Assembly: GCA_050954885.1 (NCBI GenBank)
Contig: JBPBPI010000101.1
Coordinates: forward strand, 1 to 55,216
Reading direction: 5' to 3'
Length of the DNA: 55,216 nt
DNA from: JBPBPI01 sp050954885
GTDB taxonomy: Bacteria; Pseudomonadota; Alphaproteobacteria; Caedimonadales; Caedimonadaceae
This document shows, in pieces, positions 15,915 to 25,431 of this stretch (position 1 is its first letter; each line of letters starts with the position of its first letter). The translations under genes were made by a program, and so were the position numbers. The notes beneath the pieces are model-generated. The model had not been told where the DNA came from, made no database searches, and worked only from the letters and a program-made list of their open reading frames with translations.

Positions 15915-16526
15915 ATGGTTAATGAAAATTTTTTTGAAAAAAATGGTATAAATGTTTCACGTGAAACATTTGATAAATTAAAAATCTTTCATGATGTTCT
16001 TATTAAATGGAACAAGACACATAATTTAATTGCTCAATCTACTATTTCAGACATTTGGCAACGTCATATTTTAGATTCAGTACAACTCGTAAAATTTATT
16101 GATAGCGATTCACAAAAAATAGTCGATTTCGGTTCTGGTGCTGGATTTCCTGGCCTTATTATTGCAATTGTAAATCATCACCCTGTCACACTTATTGAAT
16201 CTAATCAAAAAAAATGTTTTTTTTTGAAAGAGGTTCAACGACTTTTAAATCTTGATGTTCATATTATTTCTCAACGTATTGAAGATCTCGAGTTTTTAGA
16301 TGCTGATGTTATTACGGCGCGTGCTTTGGATGATTTATCAGGCCTGTTAAAATTTTCTCATCAACATTTAAAAAAAGAAGGAAAATGTTTTTTCTTAAAA
16401 GGAGAAAAAATAGATGATGAGATTAAATTGGCTCGAAAAAAATGGAATTTTAGATATGTTAAACATTTAAGTCTATTGAATCAAAAGAGTTATATTCTAG
16501 AAATCATCAATATTAAAAAATATTAA
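15915..16526 (+). CDS. rsmG: 16S rRNA (guanine527-N7)-methyltransferase RsmG (GidB)
   Basis: RsmG methylates G527 of 16S rRNA using S-adenosylmethionine. The 203-residue protein has the helical N-terminus, WNKTHNLIA, ILDSVQLVKF, the SAM loop VDFGSGAGFPGL (about 71-82) and LIESNQKKCFFLKEV. It is shorter than many homologues at the C-terminus but has all motifs. Residues NVSRETF are written by a perfect parS sequence, so this stretch serves as both protein code and centromere. The usual alphaproteobacterial neighbours mnmE and mnmG, which normally stand between rho and rsmG, are missing here. Confidence 0.95.
   Translation: MVNENFFEKNGINVSRETFDKLKIFHDVLIKWNKTHNLIAQSTISDIWQRHILDSVQLVKFIDSDSQKIVDFGSGAGFPGLIIAIVNHHPVTLIESNQKKCFFLKEVQRLLNLDVHIISQRIEDLEFLDADVITARALDDLSGLLKFSHQHLKKEGKCFFLKGEKIDDEIKLARKKWNFRYVKHLSLLNQKSYILEIINIKKY
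15953..15968. promoter_or_regulatory. parS: parS centromere site
   Basis: TGTTTCACGTGAAACA is the exact 16-bp palindromic parS consensus bound by chromosomal ParB (Spo0J) proteins. It lies inside the rsmG coding sequence, 0.7 kb upstream of parA and about 4 kb from the proposed origin. ParB with CTP should load here and spread, and ParA then moves the origin region. It is the only full site I found in the window. Confidence 0.93.
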
Positions 16527-16661
16527 TTTAAAAAACTTAAATTTTTCTTGCACAAATTTATTTATTATAATGACATTTATTCAGTTTTAGGGCAAATTTG
16601 AAAGAAATTTATAGGATCATTTTCAAAGACCCGTATTAAAATAGGTAAAAGTACATTTCAT

Positions 16662-17453
16662 ATGAAAATTATTGCCCTTGCGAATCAAAAAGGTGGCGTT
16701 GGCAAAACGACAACGACAGTTAATTTAGCAACAGCTCTTGCAGCTGTTCATAAAAAAGTTTTATTGATTGACATGGATCCTCAAGGAAATGCCAGTACAG
16801 GTCTTGGTCTTTATGGCCGAGATCGTAAACGAGGAACTTATGATCTACTTTTAACTGAAACTCCAGTGGCTGATTTAGTTATTCCGACAAAAATTCCCTC
16901 TCTTGATCTTATTATTGCATCTCCTGATCTGTCGGGGGCTGAGATTGAATTGGTGTCTGTTTTAGGACGTGAATTTAGATTACAACAAGCACTTGAAGAC
17001 AACAAACTTACCTATGACTATGTACTGATTGATTGCCCGCCTTCACTTGGATTATTGACCTTAAATGCACTAGTGGCAGCTCACGATATTATTGTGCCCT
17101 TACAATGTGAATTTTATGCGCTTGATGGGCTTAGTCAACTCCTTAATACGATCAAAAGGGTGCAAGCACGTCTTAATCCAAAATTAAACTTATTTGGTAT
17201 TGCTTTAACCATGTACGACAAAAGAAATGCACTTTGTGATCAAGTGGCTCAAGATGTTAAACATCATTTCAAAGAAAAAGTTTTTGATACTATGATCCCG
17301 CGCAATGTGAAAGTTTCAGAAGCACCCTCTCATGGGATGCCTGTATTGATTTATGATGTTAAAAGTGTTGGGTCAATTGCTTATATGCGTTTGGCAAAAG
17401 AAATATTAACTAAAAATGGAGGATGGAAAAATGTCTCAGTTGCTAACGGCTAA
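16662..17453 (+). CDS. parA: Chromosome partitioning ATPase ParA (Soj)
   Basis: ParA forms ATP-dependent gradients on the nucleoid that pull ParB-parS complexes apart. The 263-residue protein has the deviant Walker A motif KGGVGKTT (10-17), a Walker A' region LLIDMDPQGNAST, Walker B VLIDCPPSLGLLT and the C-terminal DNA-binding part. It is of the short chromosomal type without an N-terminal helix-turn-helix. A 135-base gap from rsmG contains a TATAAT at 16566-16571 and leaves room for a promoter. parB starts inside its 3' end. Confidence 0.96.
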   Translation: MKIIALANQKGGVGKTTTTVNLATALAAVHKKVLLIDMDPQGNASTGLGLYGRDRKRGTYDLLLTETPVADLVIPTKIPSLDLIIASPDLSGAEIELVSVLGREFRLQQALEDNKLTYDYVLIDCPPSLGLLTLNALVAAHDIIVPLQCEFYALDGLSQLLNTIKRVQARLNPKLNLFGIALTMYDKRNALCDQVAQDVKHHFKEKVFDTMIPRNVKVSEAPSHGMPVLIYDVKSVGSIAYMRLAKEILTKNGGWKNVSVANG

Positions 17454-18318
17454 TAAATCACTCGGGAGAGGACTCGCCGCTCTTTTAGGTCCTTCAATTT
17501 CAGAGACGCCTGATCCATCTCATCAACATATTCATTTTTTGTCTGTGAAAGAAATGATTCCTGGAAGATATCAACCACGGGAAACTTTTGATCAAGACTC
17601 CCTTGATTCCTTGATTGCCTCTATTAAAGAAAAAGGGGTTATTCAACCTATTTTGGTTCGACCTATTCATCAGGGCCTTGCAAATTATGAAATTGTTGCC
17701 GGCGAGAGAAGATGGCGTGCCACACAGGAAGCTGGATTTTCTGAAATTCCAGCACTTATCAAAGAGATGTCAGATCTTGAAGCCTTAGAGACGGGACTTA
17801 TTGAAAATATTCAACGTCACGATTTAAATCCGCTTGAAGAAGCTCAAGGATTTAAACGCCTCATGGACGAATTCCATTATACTCAAGAAGATCTTGCGCG
17901 CGCTTTGGGTAAAAGTCGTAGTCATGTGGCCAATTCTGTTCGTCTTTTAAGTTTACCAGAAGAAATTAAACTGGCTTTAAAAGAGGCACGTATCACAACA
18001 GGTCATGCACGTGCCTTAATCAATACAACGCTTTCTCAAGAGATATTATCAAAAGTTATTCGAGGCGGCTTGAATGTTCGTCAAACAGAAAAACTTGTTC
18101 AAAAAACCCACAAATCTTCAAAAGAAGACAATATTCATTATTTAACAGATCCTCGAAATAAAACAGATTTAGAGAATTTGATTCAAAAAATTTCTGAAAA
18201 AATGAATTTAAAGGTGACTATTGATTTAAAACCGAACAACAGCGGTGTTTTAAATTTACATTTTCAAAATTTAGAACAACTTGATCGTTTATTATCAAAT
18301 ATTTCAGTAGCTGCGTGA
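17431..18318 (+). CDS. parB: Chromosome partitioning protein ParB (Spo0J)
   Basis: ParB is a CTPase clamp that binds parS and spreads on DNA. Start ATG 17431 is chosen because GGAGG lies at 17418-17422 and the family begins with KSLGRGLAALLG; it overlaps parA by 23 bases. The 295-residue protein shows the ParA-stimulating N-terminus, the CTP-binding GERRWRA box (91-97), ENIQRHDLNPLEEA (125-138) and a helix-turn-helix segment TQEDLARALGKSRSHVANSVRLL. The C-terminal dimer domain follows a charged linker. Its 3' end overlaps the convergent holA by 15 bases. Confidence 0.96.
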   Translation: MSQLLTANKSLGRGLAALLGPSISETPDPSHQHIHFLSVKEMIPGRYQPRETFDQDSLDSLIASIKEKGVIQPILVRPIHQGLANYEIVAGERRWRATQEAGFSEIPALIKEMSDLEALETGLIENIQRHDLNPLEEAQGFKRLMDEFHYTQEDLARALGKSRSHVANSVRLLSLPEEIKLALKEARITTGHARALINTTLSQEILSKVIRGGLNVRQTEKLVQKTHKSSKEDNIHYLTDPRNKTDLENLIQKISEKMNLKVTIDLKPNNSGVLNLHFQNLEQLDRLLSNISVAA

Positions 18319-19287
18319 AAGCTCAATCAATTGATTTGACATTTGTGTATGTGTGGGCGGTAAGGTTGATTTAATACGCCCTTCTAATTCAAGTAAAGAA
18401 TTTAGTGCTCGATGACATTTTCTTATATCCCAACTGGGTAAAGCTTTCTCGTATAAAAAAAGCCGAGGATAAGGAAATTTAATCAATCCTTTAGACCAGC
18501 TTTGTTTAAGATCTGAGGCTTTTAAATGATGACTATGACAGGCCATTAAAATCATAAGATCTTGGATTAAAAGACGAATAAGTCGAATCCATTCTGACAC
18601 TTCAAATGTTTGTGCCAAATGATGCAAGTCAGAAATTTCCTGTAAAAAGAAATGCTGATTAAATTTTTCAGAAGTGACAGACGTAAAGTTAGATAAAATA
18701 TTTTTAAGCTGTTTTTCATCTAAGGTTTCTTGCCCCGCATATAAACTAAGAAGATCAAAAATTGAAAAAAATTGCTCTAATTCATTCATTGAAAAATTGA
18801 TAAAATAATTGAGAGCATCTTTCGTTATTTTTAATTGATTACTATGGATCAGCCACTCACAAACTTTTGTAATCTCGTTTTGTTGAATATCATAACATGG
18901 TATTAAGGCAGTTTCTTTGGCATCTTGAAACGCCCCAACTAATTTAGATCGTGATGTTAGTTTAGTCGAACTGATAATTAAAACGTGTCGTGAGGTGCGT
19001 AAAACATCAATGATTTTTCCTTTGTTTAAAAAGGCGTCTGTAACATTAGGAAATACTATATTTTTCTGAGTGGTTGTTGAATCAAACAAACCGGGCAAGG
19101 CTTGTAAGGTATCTAGAGCTTCTTCTGCTGAGGTTGCAAAAGAAGATACATAATGACGACAGCTAAAAATTTTTTGCAAACATTTAAGACGAAATGATAT
19201 GAGTCCGTCGCAATTGCCATATAATAAAATTCCTTTGACTAGGGGAATATTAGGTTGAAGCCACGGCAATAATGACGGAAATTTCAT
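18304..19287 (-). CDS. holA: DNA polymerase III subunit delta
   Basis: HolA is the wrench subunit of the clamp loader, opening the beta clamp. The 327-residue protein has the family layout: an N-terminal YGNCDGLISFRLKCL segment (normally YGxDxGL), the central VLIISSTKLTSRSKL, and a helical C-terminal domain. Sequence conservation in HolA is low, so order of genes adds weight: it is the last gene of the DUF3576-leuS-lptE-holA unit, as in other alphaproteobacteria. Confidence 0.88.
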   Translation of the reverse strand: MKFPSLLPWLQPNIPLVKGILLYGNCDGLISFRLKCLQKIFSCRHYVSSFATSAEEALDTLQALPGLFDSTTTQKNIVFPNVTDAFLNKGKIIDVLRTSRHVLIISSTKLTSRSKLVGAFQDAKETALIPCYDIQQNEITKVCEWLIHSNQLKITKDALNYFINFSMNELEQFFSIFDLLSLYAGQETLDEKQLKNILSNFTSVTSEKFNQHFFLQEISDLHHLAQTFEVSEWIRLIRLLIQDLMILMACHSHHLKASDLKQSWSKGLIKFPYPRLFLYEKALPSWDIRKCHRALNSLLELEGRIKSTLPPTHTQMSNQLIELSRSY

Positions 19288-19290
19288 GAG

Positions 19291-19806
19291 TTATGATTTT
19301 TCTTTAGACGCCATATAACTTACAATTTGTAATTTAATTTCATGGGCAAGAAGCTTCATAGCGCGCTCAATTTCCGCTTTTTCAGCTACAATAGATGGAA
19401 ATGCACTGGTACTTGCATTGGGCCCCAGGCTGTACGACGTTGTGGCTTCTGCCATAGTTGTTAAAATAGCCTGTCCTGTCGACGCATCAACCAAACTAAA
19501 ATCTGCGCGACTGGTAATAATTGTGCGTGCGGCTGTTGAGTCACGCCTGAAAGAGAAACTACCGCCACTGACATCAAGCCTTATGTTAAGACGATAGCGA
19601 GGATCTGTTGGTTCACCATAGGGATTTAAAGAATCTAAAAGATAATTTCTTAAAATTTGCCCGTCACGATTGCTGATCATCGAAATTTTAATAAGGCTGG
19701 TTTCATCTTTAACCTGCACAGAATCGGCTTGATACAAAGGTTGAAAACCACATCCTGTTGCCAGTGTAAGACATAAAAAACTTGTAAAATATTTAAACGA
19801 CAACAA
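19291..19806 (-). CDS. lptE: LPS-assembly lipoprotein LptE
   Basis: LptE plugs the LptD barrel that inserts lipopolysaccharide in the outer membrane. The 171-residue precursor has a signal peptide with lipobox LATGC (Cys19) followed by the typical GFQPLY. The mature domain includes ISNRDGQILRNYLLDSLNP and RLDVSGGSFSFRRDSTAARTII in broken form, matching the alphaproteobacterial LptE type. It overlaps the leuS 3' end by 14 bases and is followed by holA after 3 bases. Presence of LptE implies the organism makes LPS. Confidence 0.88.
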   Translation of the reverse strand: MLSFKYFTSFLCLTLATGCGFQPLYQADSVQVKDETSLIKISMISNRDGQILRNYLLDSLNPYGEPTDPRYRLNIRLDVSGGSFSFRRDSTAARTIITSRADFSLVDASTGQAILTTMAEATTSYSLGPNASTSAFPSIVAEKAEIERAMKLLAHEIKLQIVSYMASKEKS

Positions 19807-22351
19807 GATTAACTACCTTATTTGGAATGTTGATAACTTTTTTTATTTGCTTTTGGTTAAGTGCTTTTTGAATAACGTCAAGGCCCAAAACTTTTGCCTG
19901 AAGCTCATCTTGAGAGAGATCAAAAGCAACGTCAAGGGTTGATCTTAACTTTCCATTGATTTGAATGGCAATGGTGACAGATTCAGCTTGCAGAAAATCA
20001 GGATTTGCTTGAGGCCAGGGTTGATCTTTTAGACGACTCTTTGGATTAAGGTGTTGCCACAAATCTTCGGTGATATGAGGACAAGCTGGATTAAGAAGAA
20101 TTAATTGCGTCTCAAGAGCTTCTTTTAAAACAGCCACACGATATTGATCAGGATTTAGATCACTTAAAAAATTGGTATATTCGCGAAGTCGCGCCACATA
20201 GCGATTTAAATGAAAGGCTTCAATATCTTGAGTGACGGCCTCAATGGTTTGATGTTGTTTGCGTCTTAAAATCACCTCTTGGGCCGGATCAAGACAAGAG
20301 CGATCTGTCTTAGACGATGTTATAAACGTCTGCGCTAAAGTCCAAATACGATGAAGATATTTTGACACCCCTTGAATACCGCCATCAGTCCATTCTAAAT
20401 CGCGATCAGGCGGGCTATCGGATATCATAAAAAAGCGTGCTGTATCGGCACCAAAATCACGAATGATGACATCAGGATCAATCACATTTTTTTTCGATTT
20501 TGCCATTTTTTCAGATCGACCACGTACCACCGAAGCACCATCTTGAACACGTGTCAGTTGACCACTGTCTTGAAAGTCAACATCATTAGGCATGACCCAT
20601 TCTCCAGATGTGGTGCGATAGGTTTCATGGCAAATCATCCCTTGGGCCAGTAGTCTTTTAAAAGGTTCATCCACAGACAAATAACCACAATCCCGCAGGG
20701 CGCGGGTAAAGAATCGGGCATACAAAAGATGAAGGATCGCATGTTCAACACCGCCAATGTATTGATCAACAGGCAACCATTTTTGAACAGCCTCTTTGTC
20801 AAAAGGGTTTGAAGAATGAGGGGAGCAAAATCTTAAAAAATACCAAGATGATTCAAAAAAAGTATCTAAAGTATCGGTCTCACGTTGGGCTGGCTGATGA
20901 CACGTGGGACAGGTGGTGTGACGCCAGGTTGGATGTTGGTCCAAAGGGTTGCCAGATCCATCGATGGTGACATCTTCCGGCAATTCAATCGGTAAAGACG
21001 CCAAAGGTACAGGGACGATACCGCAATCAGCGCAATGAATGATAGGAATAGGGCAGCCCCAATATCGCTGGCGTGACACGCCCCAATCGCGCAGCCGGTA
21101 GGTCGTGATTGATTCTCCCTGATTTGTTTCAACCAACCGTTCTATACATTTTTCTTTGGCCTCTGGTGTGTTTAATCCATTTAAGAAATCTGAATTAAAA
21201 ACAACACCATTTTCTGTAAAGGCTGTCTTTTCAATGGACAAAGAATGATCAGAAGATCCTTGAGATTGAACCACGGGTATGACGTCTAAATGATATTTTC
21301 GAGCAAAGTCCAAATCCTGCTGATCGTGGGCAGGGCAACCAAAAATGGCGCCTGTGCCATAATCCATCAGGACAAAGTTTGCCACAAAAACAGGCAATTT
21401 TTTACCTGATATAAAAGGATGTTGTGCTTTAATCCTCAAGTTAACGCCAACCTTCTCTGCCTTTTCCAAAATTTCTTCGCTGGTTCCCTGGCGGTCACAT
21501 TCTGCCACAAAATCGGCAATTGATTGATCTTTCAAAGCAAGGTGTGCCACCACAGGATGATGGGGAGCAAGGGCTATGAAACTTGCGCCAAATAAAGTAT
21601 CAGGCCGGGTTGAAAACACCTCAATAGTGTCGGATTGATCCTGAATTTTGAAACGAATTTTGGCGCCTTCAGATTTGCCAATCCAATTTCGTTGCATGGT
21701 GACGATTTTTTCAGGCCACTCTGTTAACGTCTCAAGGCCTTGCAAAAGTTCTTCTGCATAAGCCGTGACTTTTAAATTCCATTGAGCCAATTTACGTTTT
21801 TCAACCCGTGCGCCCGAACGCCAGCCACATCCGTTAACCACTTGTTCGTTGGCAAGAACCGTTTGTTCAACAGGATCCCAATTGACATAACTTTCTTTGC
21901 GGTAGACCAAGCCTTTTTGATAAAAATCTAAAAATAATTTTTGCTCATGACGATAATAATCTGCTGAACAGGTGGCAAGTTCTCGAGACCAATCGTAAGA
22001 AAATCCCATGCTTTTTTGTTGAGTTCGCATCACCGCAATATTGTCATAGGTCCAGCGCGCGGGATGTGATTTGCTTAAAATAGCAGCATTTTCAGCTGGC
22101 AGGCCAAAAGCGTCCCACCCCATGGGATGTAAAACATTGTATCCTTGCAAAGATCGAACACGTGCAATCACATCGCCGATGGTATAATTACGTACATGCC
22201 CCATGTGAAGACGACCTGAGGGATAAGGAAACATCTCAAGAACATAATATTTCGGTTTATCAGAGGTGTCAGAAACCGCAAAAGCGTTTTCATCTTGCCA
22301 AATTTTTTGCCATTTTTGTTCAATAGATTGCGGATGATAGTGATGTGACAT
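19793..22351 (-). CDS. leuS: Leucyl-tRNA synthetase
   Basis: LeuS charges tRNA-Leu. The 852-residue class I enzyme has PYPSGRLHMGH with the HIGH-type motif at 49-52, a full-length CP1 editing domain (roughly 220-420, with FSTRPDTLFGASF), a zinc-type insert (CADCG and CPTCHQ) and a KMSKS variant KMAKS near 617. The C-terminus IQINGKLRSTLDV is complete. It starts 17 bases after the DUF3576 gene stop and is translationally overlapped with lptE. Confidence 0.97.
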   Translation of the reverse strand: MSHHYHPQSIEQKWQKIWQDENAFAVSDTSDKPKYYVLEMFPYPSGRLHMGHVRNYTIGDVIARVRSLQGYNVLHPMGWDAFGLPAENAAILSKSHPARWTYDNIAVMRTQQKSMGFSYDWSRELATCSADYYRHEQKLFLDFYQKGLVYRKESYVNWDPVEQTVLANEQVVNGCGWRSGARVEKRKLAQWNLKVTAYAEELLQGLETLTEWPEKIVTMQRNWIGKSEGAKIRFKIQDQSDTIEVFSTRPDTLFGASFIALAPHHPVVAHLALKDQSIADFVAECDRQGTSEEILEKAEKVGVNLRIKAQHPFISGKKLPVFVANFVLMDYGTGAIFGCPAHDQQDLDFARKYHLDVIPVVQSQGSSDHSLSIEKTAFTENGVVFNSDFLNGLNTPEAKEKCIERLVETNQGESITTYRLRDWGVSRQRYWGCPIPIIHCADCGIVPVPLASLPIELPEDVTIDGSGNPLDQHPTWRHTTCPTCHQPAQRETDTLDTFFESSWYFLRFCSPHSSNPFDKEAVQKWLPVDQYIGGVEHAILHLLYARFFTRALRDCGYLSVDEPFKRLLAQGMICHETYRTTSGEWVMPNDVDFQDSGQLTRVQDGASVVRGRSEKMAKSKKNVIDPDVIIRDFGADTARFFMISDSPPDRDLEWTDGGIQGVSKYLHRIWTLAQTFITSSKTDRSCLDPAQEVILRRKQHQTIEAVTQDIEAFHLNRYVARLREYTNFLSDLNPDQYRVAVLKEALETQLILLNPACPHITEDLWQHLNPKSRLKDQPWPQANPDFLQAESVTIAIQINGKLRSTLDVAFDLSQDELQAKVLGLDVIQKALNQKQIKKVINIPNKVVNLVVV

Positions 22352-22368
22352 AAAGACCCTGCCTTTAA

Positions 22369-22884
22369 TTAAGGATTATTTTTAATGCGAAAGTCGCGGG
22401 CTTTGGTCATGATTGCTTCTTCAAGTTTTTCAGCGGTCACCGCATTTAAAGGTTGATCAATCCATTGACCTTTTTCAAATTTTTGACGAAATACAGTGAC
22501 TTTAAGGCCATCTGCACGAAGGTCACGGCCCAAGATTAAGACATCAACTTTGATGCGCTCGTTGGGCGTATGAGAAGGTGTGTACCAATCCGTTAAAATA
22601 ACGCCGCCAAAAGGATCGGCCACCTTAAGCGGCATAAAAGAAAGTGTGTCCAAAGCACCACGCCACAGGAAGCTGTTGACGCCAATCCCGACATCAGATG
22701 ATTTAGAAGAATCGGAACTTCCTCCTAACTCAAAGGCTTCTTCACCAAAAAGTTTACCCAGTCCTTCATACTTTTGTTCCCGACGTGACAAAATTTCTTC
22801 ATCATTCGCTATCTTGGTATTCTGACAAGATGTCAGAAAAAAAGCGCCGAAACAAAGGCTTAGCCATCCTTTAAAATTGATCAC
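22369..22884 (-). CDS. DUF3576 lipoprotein
   Basis: The 171-residue precursor has a signal peptide with lipobox FLTSC (Cys20). The mature part contains NSFLWRGALDTLSFMPLKVADPFGGVILTDWYTP (conserved from about residue 71), the hallmark of the alphaproteobacterial DUF3576 family. These proteins are outer-membrane lipoproteins of unknown function, encoded almost always before leuS-lptE-holA, which suggests a role in envelope assembly. The 118-base gap upstream separates it from the porin gene and its terminator. Confidence 0.87.
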   Translation of the reverse strand: MINFKGWLSLCFGAFFLTSCQNTKIANDEEILSRREQKYEGLGKLFGEEAFELGGSSDSSKSSDVGIGVNSFLWRGALDTLSFMPLKVADPFGGVILTDWYTPSHTPNERIKVDVLILGRDLRADGLKVTVFRQKFEKGQWIDQPLNAVTAEKLEEAIMTKARDFRIKNNP

Positions 22885-22955
22885 AATAATATTATCCTTG
22901 TTGTCTTTAAATTTGTTTCTGAATTTATCAGGTTATCGACAAAAGGGGAATAAAA

Positions 22956-22979
22956 AAGGGCGGATCATGATCCGCCCTT
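22956..22979 (-). terminator. Rho-independent terminator of the porin gene
   Basis: A perfect 24-bp palindrome with arms AAGGGCGGATCA/TGATCCGCCCTT is followed on the minus strand by a run of six T. It lies 24 bases after the porin stop. GC content of the stem is far above the surroundings. It should end the porin message and insulate the DUF3576 operon. Confidence 0.88.
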
Positions 22980-23003
22980 AAAGAATTTAAAATCCTAAAT
23001 TTT

Positions 23004-24290
23004 TTAGAACTTTAATTTAATACCTGCAATGGCACCCTTCATGGTATTGTTGCCAACGCCGTCTGCAAGATCATTGCTGCTTAAACCAGCTTTGCCGGCG
23101 GCCAGTTTATAATCATTTTGATCTTTTACAGTTTGATTGTCATTTTTCATATCGACGACGTTACCTTCAAGATAAACACCTAGGCCAGGTCCTAATTTAT
23201 GATCCCAAGTGGCTGAATAAATATTGGCTTTAGACTTTTTATAGCCACTTTGAATTTTGCGGGTACTGTTATAATAACCAAGGCTGACCTTGTCTTTTTT
23301 ATTAACGGCATAGCCAACAGCAACGTCATAAGCACGGCCGGCATCAGCACCGGTGACGGGAACAAAAGTAGCATTATTACCACTAGCATCCAAAGCATAG
23401 CGATATTTAGAAACTTGTGATTTACCATTGTTGATATACTCAGCTCCAAACTCAAAATTACGATATCCTAATTGAATACCCAAAGCATAAGATTTAGTTT
23501 TGTGATGAGACATGGGCACAGTTGCTGTTGTTGCACTGACAGGATTGCGGGTGTTACCGCTGAGAGCCGTGGCGGATACTTTAAAATCAAGGCCGTTGTT
23601 GAAGGTTTCTTTAAAGTTTACACCAAGATTCAATTGATTACGATCAAAAGGAAGAGATTTGGCATCGCCTGGGTTTCTGCTCTCAAGCTTACGATCGCCT
23701 TTTTGTGTGGTATCTGTAGTTATGCCAATGACACCTTGAAGACCACCGATACGAGGCGTAACATAGATCGCCTTGGTTGCATCTTTGGGGCGACCTGCCA
23801 AATCAGTGGTAATCACAGCACCGGTTGTTTGGTTGATGGTGCTGGTAAAGTTACCAGCAAAACCACCGGTGGCACCCATGATCGCAAAACCACCCACAGC
23901 CGCAAAGTCATCGGGACCCCGTGTGTTTCCAAAAATTAATGTTCCCCATTCACCTTTAAGTTTGATCCGGTTTTCTTGAACGTTGCCGTTGCTGGCATTG
24001 CCCGAAAGACCGATAAGTCCACTGCACTCAAGACCACCATAATTTTCGAGTTTTTGAAAAATTTCAACGTTAACGCGTGAATCGGCCACTTCCATGTGTT
24101 GGCCATACCCTTTTCCACGATTCTCACGGGTTTTATCTTGTTTAAAACCGTGCATATTGAAACTGGTTTCACCAGATAATTTAATCGAAGGTGTCAATTC
24201 TTTTGCAGGTTTTACGGCAGCAATGACCGGTAATGTCAAAAGAGGCAGACTCATGACAAGAGCTGTGGTCCTCAACAATAGTTTATTCAT
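23004..24290 (-). CDS. Outer-membrane porin (Gram-negative porin family)
   Basis: The 428-residue precursor (ATG 24290, with GGAG 8 bases before it; TTG 24293 is less likely) has a signal peptide ending around VIAA. The mature protein has alternating hydrophobic/polar strands of a 16-stranded general porin, a PxLLxLP-like leader, loop-3 region and a C-terminal phenylalanine (IAGIKLKF), the recognition signal for the BAM machine. It resembles porin_4 proteins of alpha- and betaproteobacteria. Own promoter region (about 240 bases shared with rsmI) and strong terminator suggest a highly expressed monocistronic gene. Confidence 0.9.
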   Translation of the reverse strand: MNKLLLRTTALVMSLPLLTLPVIAAVKPAKELTPSIKLSGETSFNMHGFKQDKTRENRGKGYGQHMEVADSRVNVEIFQKLENYGGLECSGLIGLSGNASNGNVQENRIKLKGEWGTLIFGNTRGPDDFAAVGGFAIMGATGGFAGNFTSTINQTTGAVITTDLAGRPKDATKAIYVTPRIGGLQGVIGITTDTTQKGDRKLESRNPGDAKSLPFDRNQLNLGVNFKETFNNGLDFKVSATALSGNTRNPVSATTATVPMSHHKTKSYALGIQLGYRNFEFGAEYINNGKSQVSKYRYALDASGNNATFVPVTGADAGRAYDVAVGYAVNKKDKVSLGYYNSTRKIQSGYKKSKANIYSATWDHKLGPGLGVYLEGNVVDMKNDNQTVKDQNDYKLAAGKAGLSSNDLADGVGNNTMKGAIAGIKLKF

Positions 24291-24531
24291 CAATGGGTCT
24301 CCGTCTAAAATTTAGTCAACAAAATTCAAAAACGCTGTGTTTTTGACGATATTTAAAACTCAAAAAATTTATTAACCAATTCAAACCCCAGATAAGCCGT
24401 AAGAGCAATCCTTTTTCTAAGATTGAGAATATTTTTAAAATAATGTGGTTTTAAGGTAACAGAAATAATAACTTCCCTGTTTTTCAAAAATATACCTAAG
24501 ATCATATTTTTATAAATAAGTTTTTTAAGGT

Positions 24532-25431
24532 ATGTTCACAAAACACACTATGAAAGTAACTTTCTTGTCTTTACTCGATTTTTCTTCAAATTTCTTACCT
24601 TCAAGTCTTTATATTGTCTCAACGCCTCTAGGAAATTTAAAAGATTTAACCGCACGTGCCCTTGAAACCCTAAAACAGGTTGATTTGATTTTATGTGAAG
24701 ACACCCGTGTCAGTCGTATCTTGATGCAACATTACGGTATTTCAACGCCTTTAAAAGCTTTGCACGATTATAATGAAGCACAAATGGTGCCTTTTGTGAT
24801 CGCTCAATTGCAACAGCAAAAAAGATTGGCATTGATCAGTGATGCTGGCACCCCTTTGATTTCTGATCCAGGGTATAAAATTATTCAAGCGGTCATTGAA
24901 CATGATTTTTTGATCACAGCCCTGCCGGGGCCAAGTGCCATCATCAATGCTTTGGTGCTGTCTGGATTGCCCAGTCATCAATTTTTCTTCGGTGGATTTT
25001 TGCCCTCTAAATCGCAAGAACGGCGTCAAGAGTTGCAAAGATTGGGTAAAGTTCCTGCCACCCTAATTTTTTATGAATCTTGTCACCGCTTAATCGACAC
25101 ACTTCAGGATATAGGAACATTGTTCGGCACACGTGATGTGGTGGTAGCACGCGAGATGACCAAAAAATTTGAAGAAATCATACGCGGCAATTGGCAAAAA
25201 GTCTTAAATCATTTTTCTGAAAAGCCCCCTCGGGGCGAGATCGTGCTTTTAATTGGCCCGCCTTCTTCACAAGACCAAGAATGGGATGATGTTAAATTAG
25301 AATATGAATTACGTCAAAGTTTAGGGTGTCAAAGCTTAAAAGCTGCGGTTGAAGAAATCACCCTTTTATCAAATCTGTCTAAAAAGGTTGTCTATCAAAA
25401 GGCTTTAATATTGCGCAAAGAAGATTTATGA
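24532..25431 (+). CDS. rsmI: 16S rRNA (cytidine1402-2'-O)-methyltransferase RsmI
   Basis: RsmI 2'-O-methylates C1402 in the ribosomal P site. The 299-residue protein has the SAM-dependent tetrapyrrole-methylase fold: LYIVSTPLGNLKDLTARALETL, LCEDTRVSRILM, LISDAGTPLISDPGY, and ALPGPSAIINALVLSGLP. Homologues usually begin shortly before LYIVSTP, so ATG 24550 or a later start may be the true one instead of 24532. It leads the cluster rsmI-yraN-BON-gshB, typical of proteobacteria, and overlaps yraN by 4 bases. Confidence 0.95.
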   Translation: MFTKHTMKVTFLSLLDFSSNFLPSSLYIVSTPLGNLKDLTARALETLKQVDLILCEDTRVSRILMQHYGISTPLKALHDYNEAQMVPFVIAQLQQQKRLALISDAGTPLISDPGYKIIQAVIEHDFLITALPGPSAIINALVLSGLPSHQFFFGGFLPSKSQERRQELQRLGKVPATLIFYESCHRLIDTLQDIGTLFGTRDVVVAREMTKKFEEIIRGNWQKVLNHFSEKPPRGEIVLLIGPPSSQDQEWDDVKLEYELRQSLGCQSLKAAVEEITLLSNLSKKVVYQKALILRKEDL

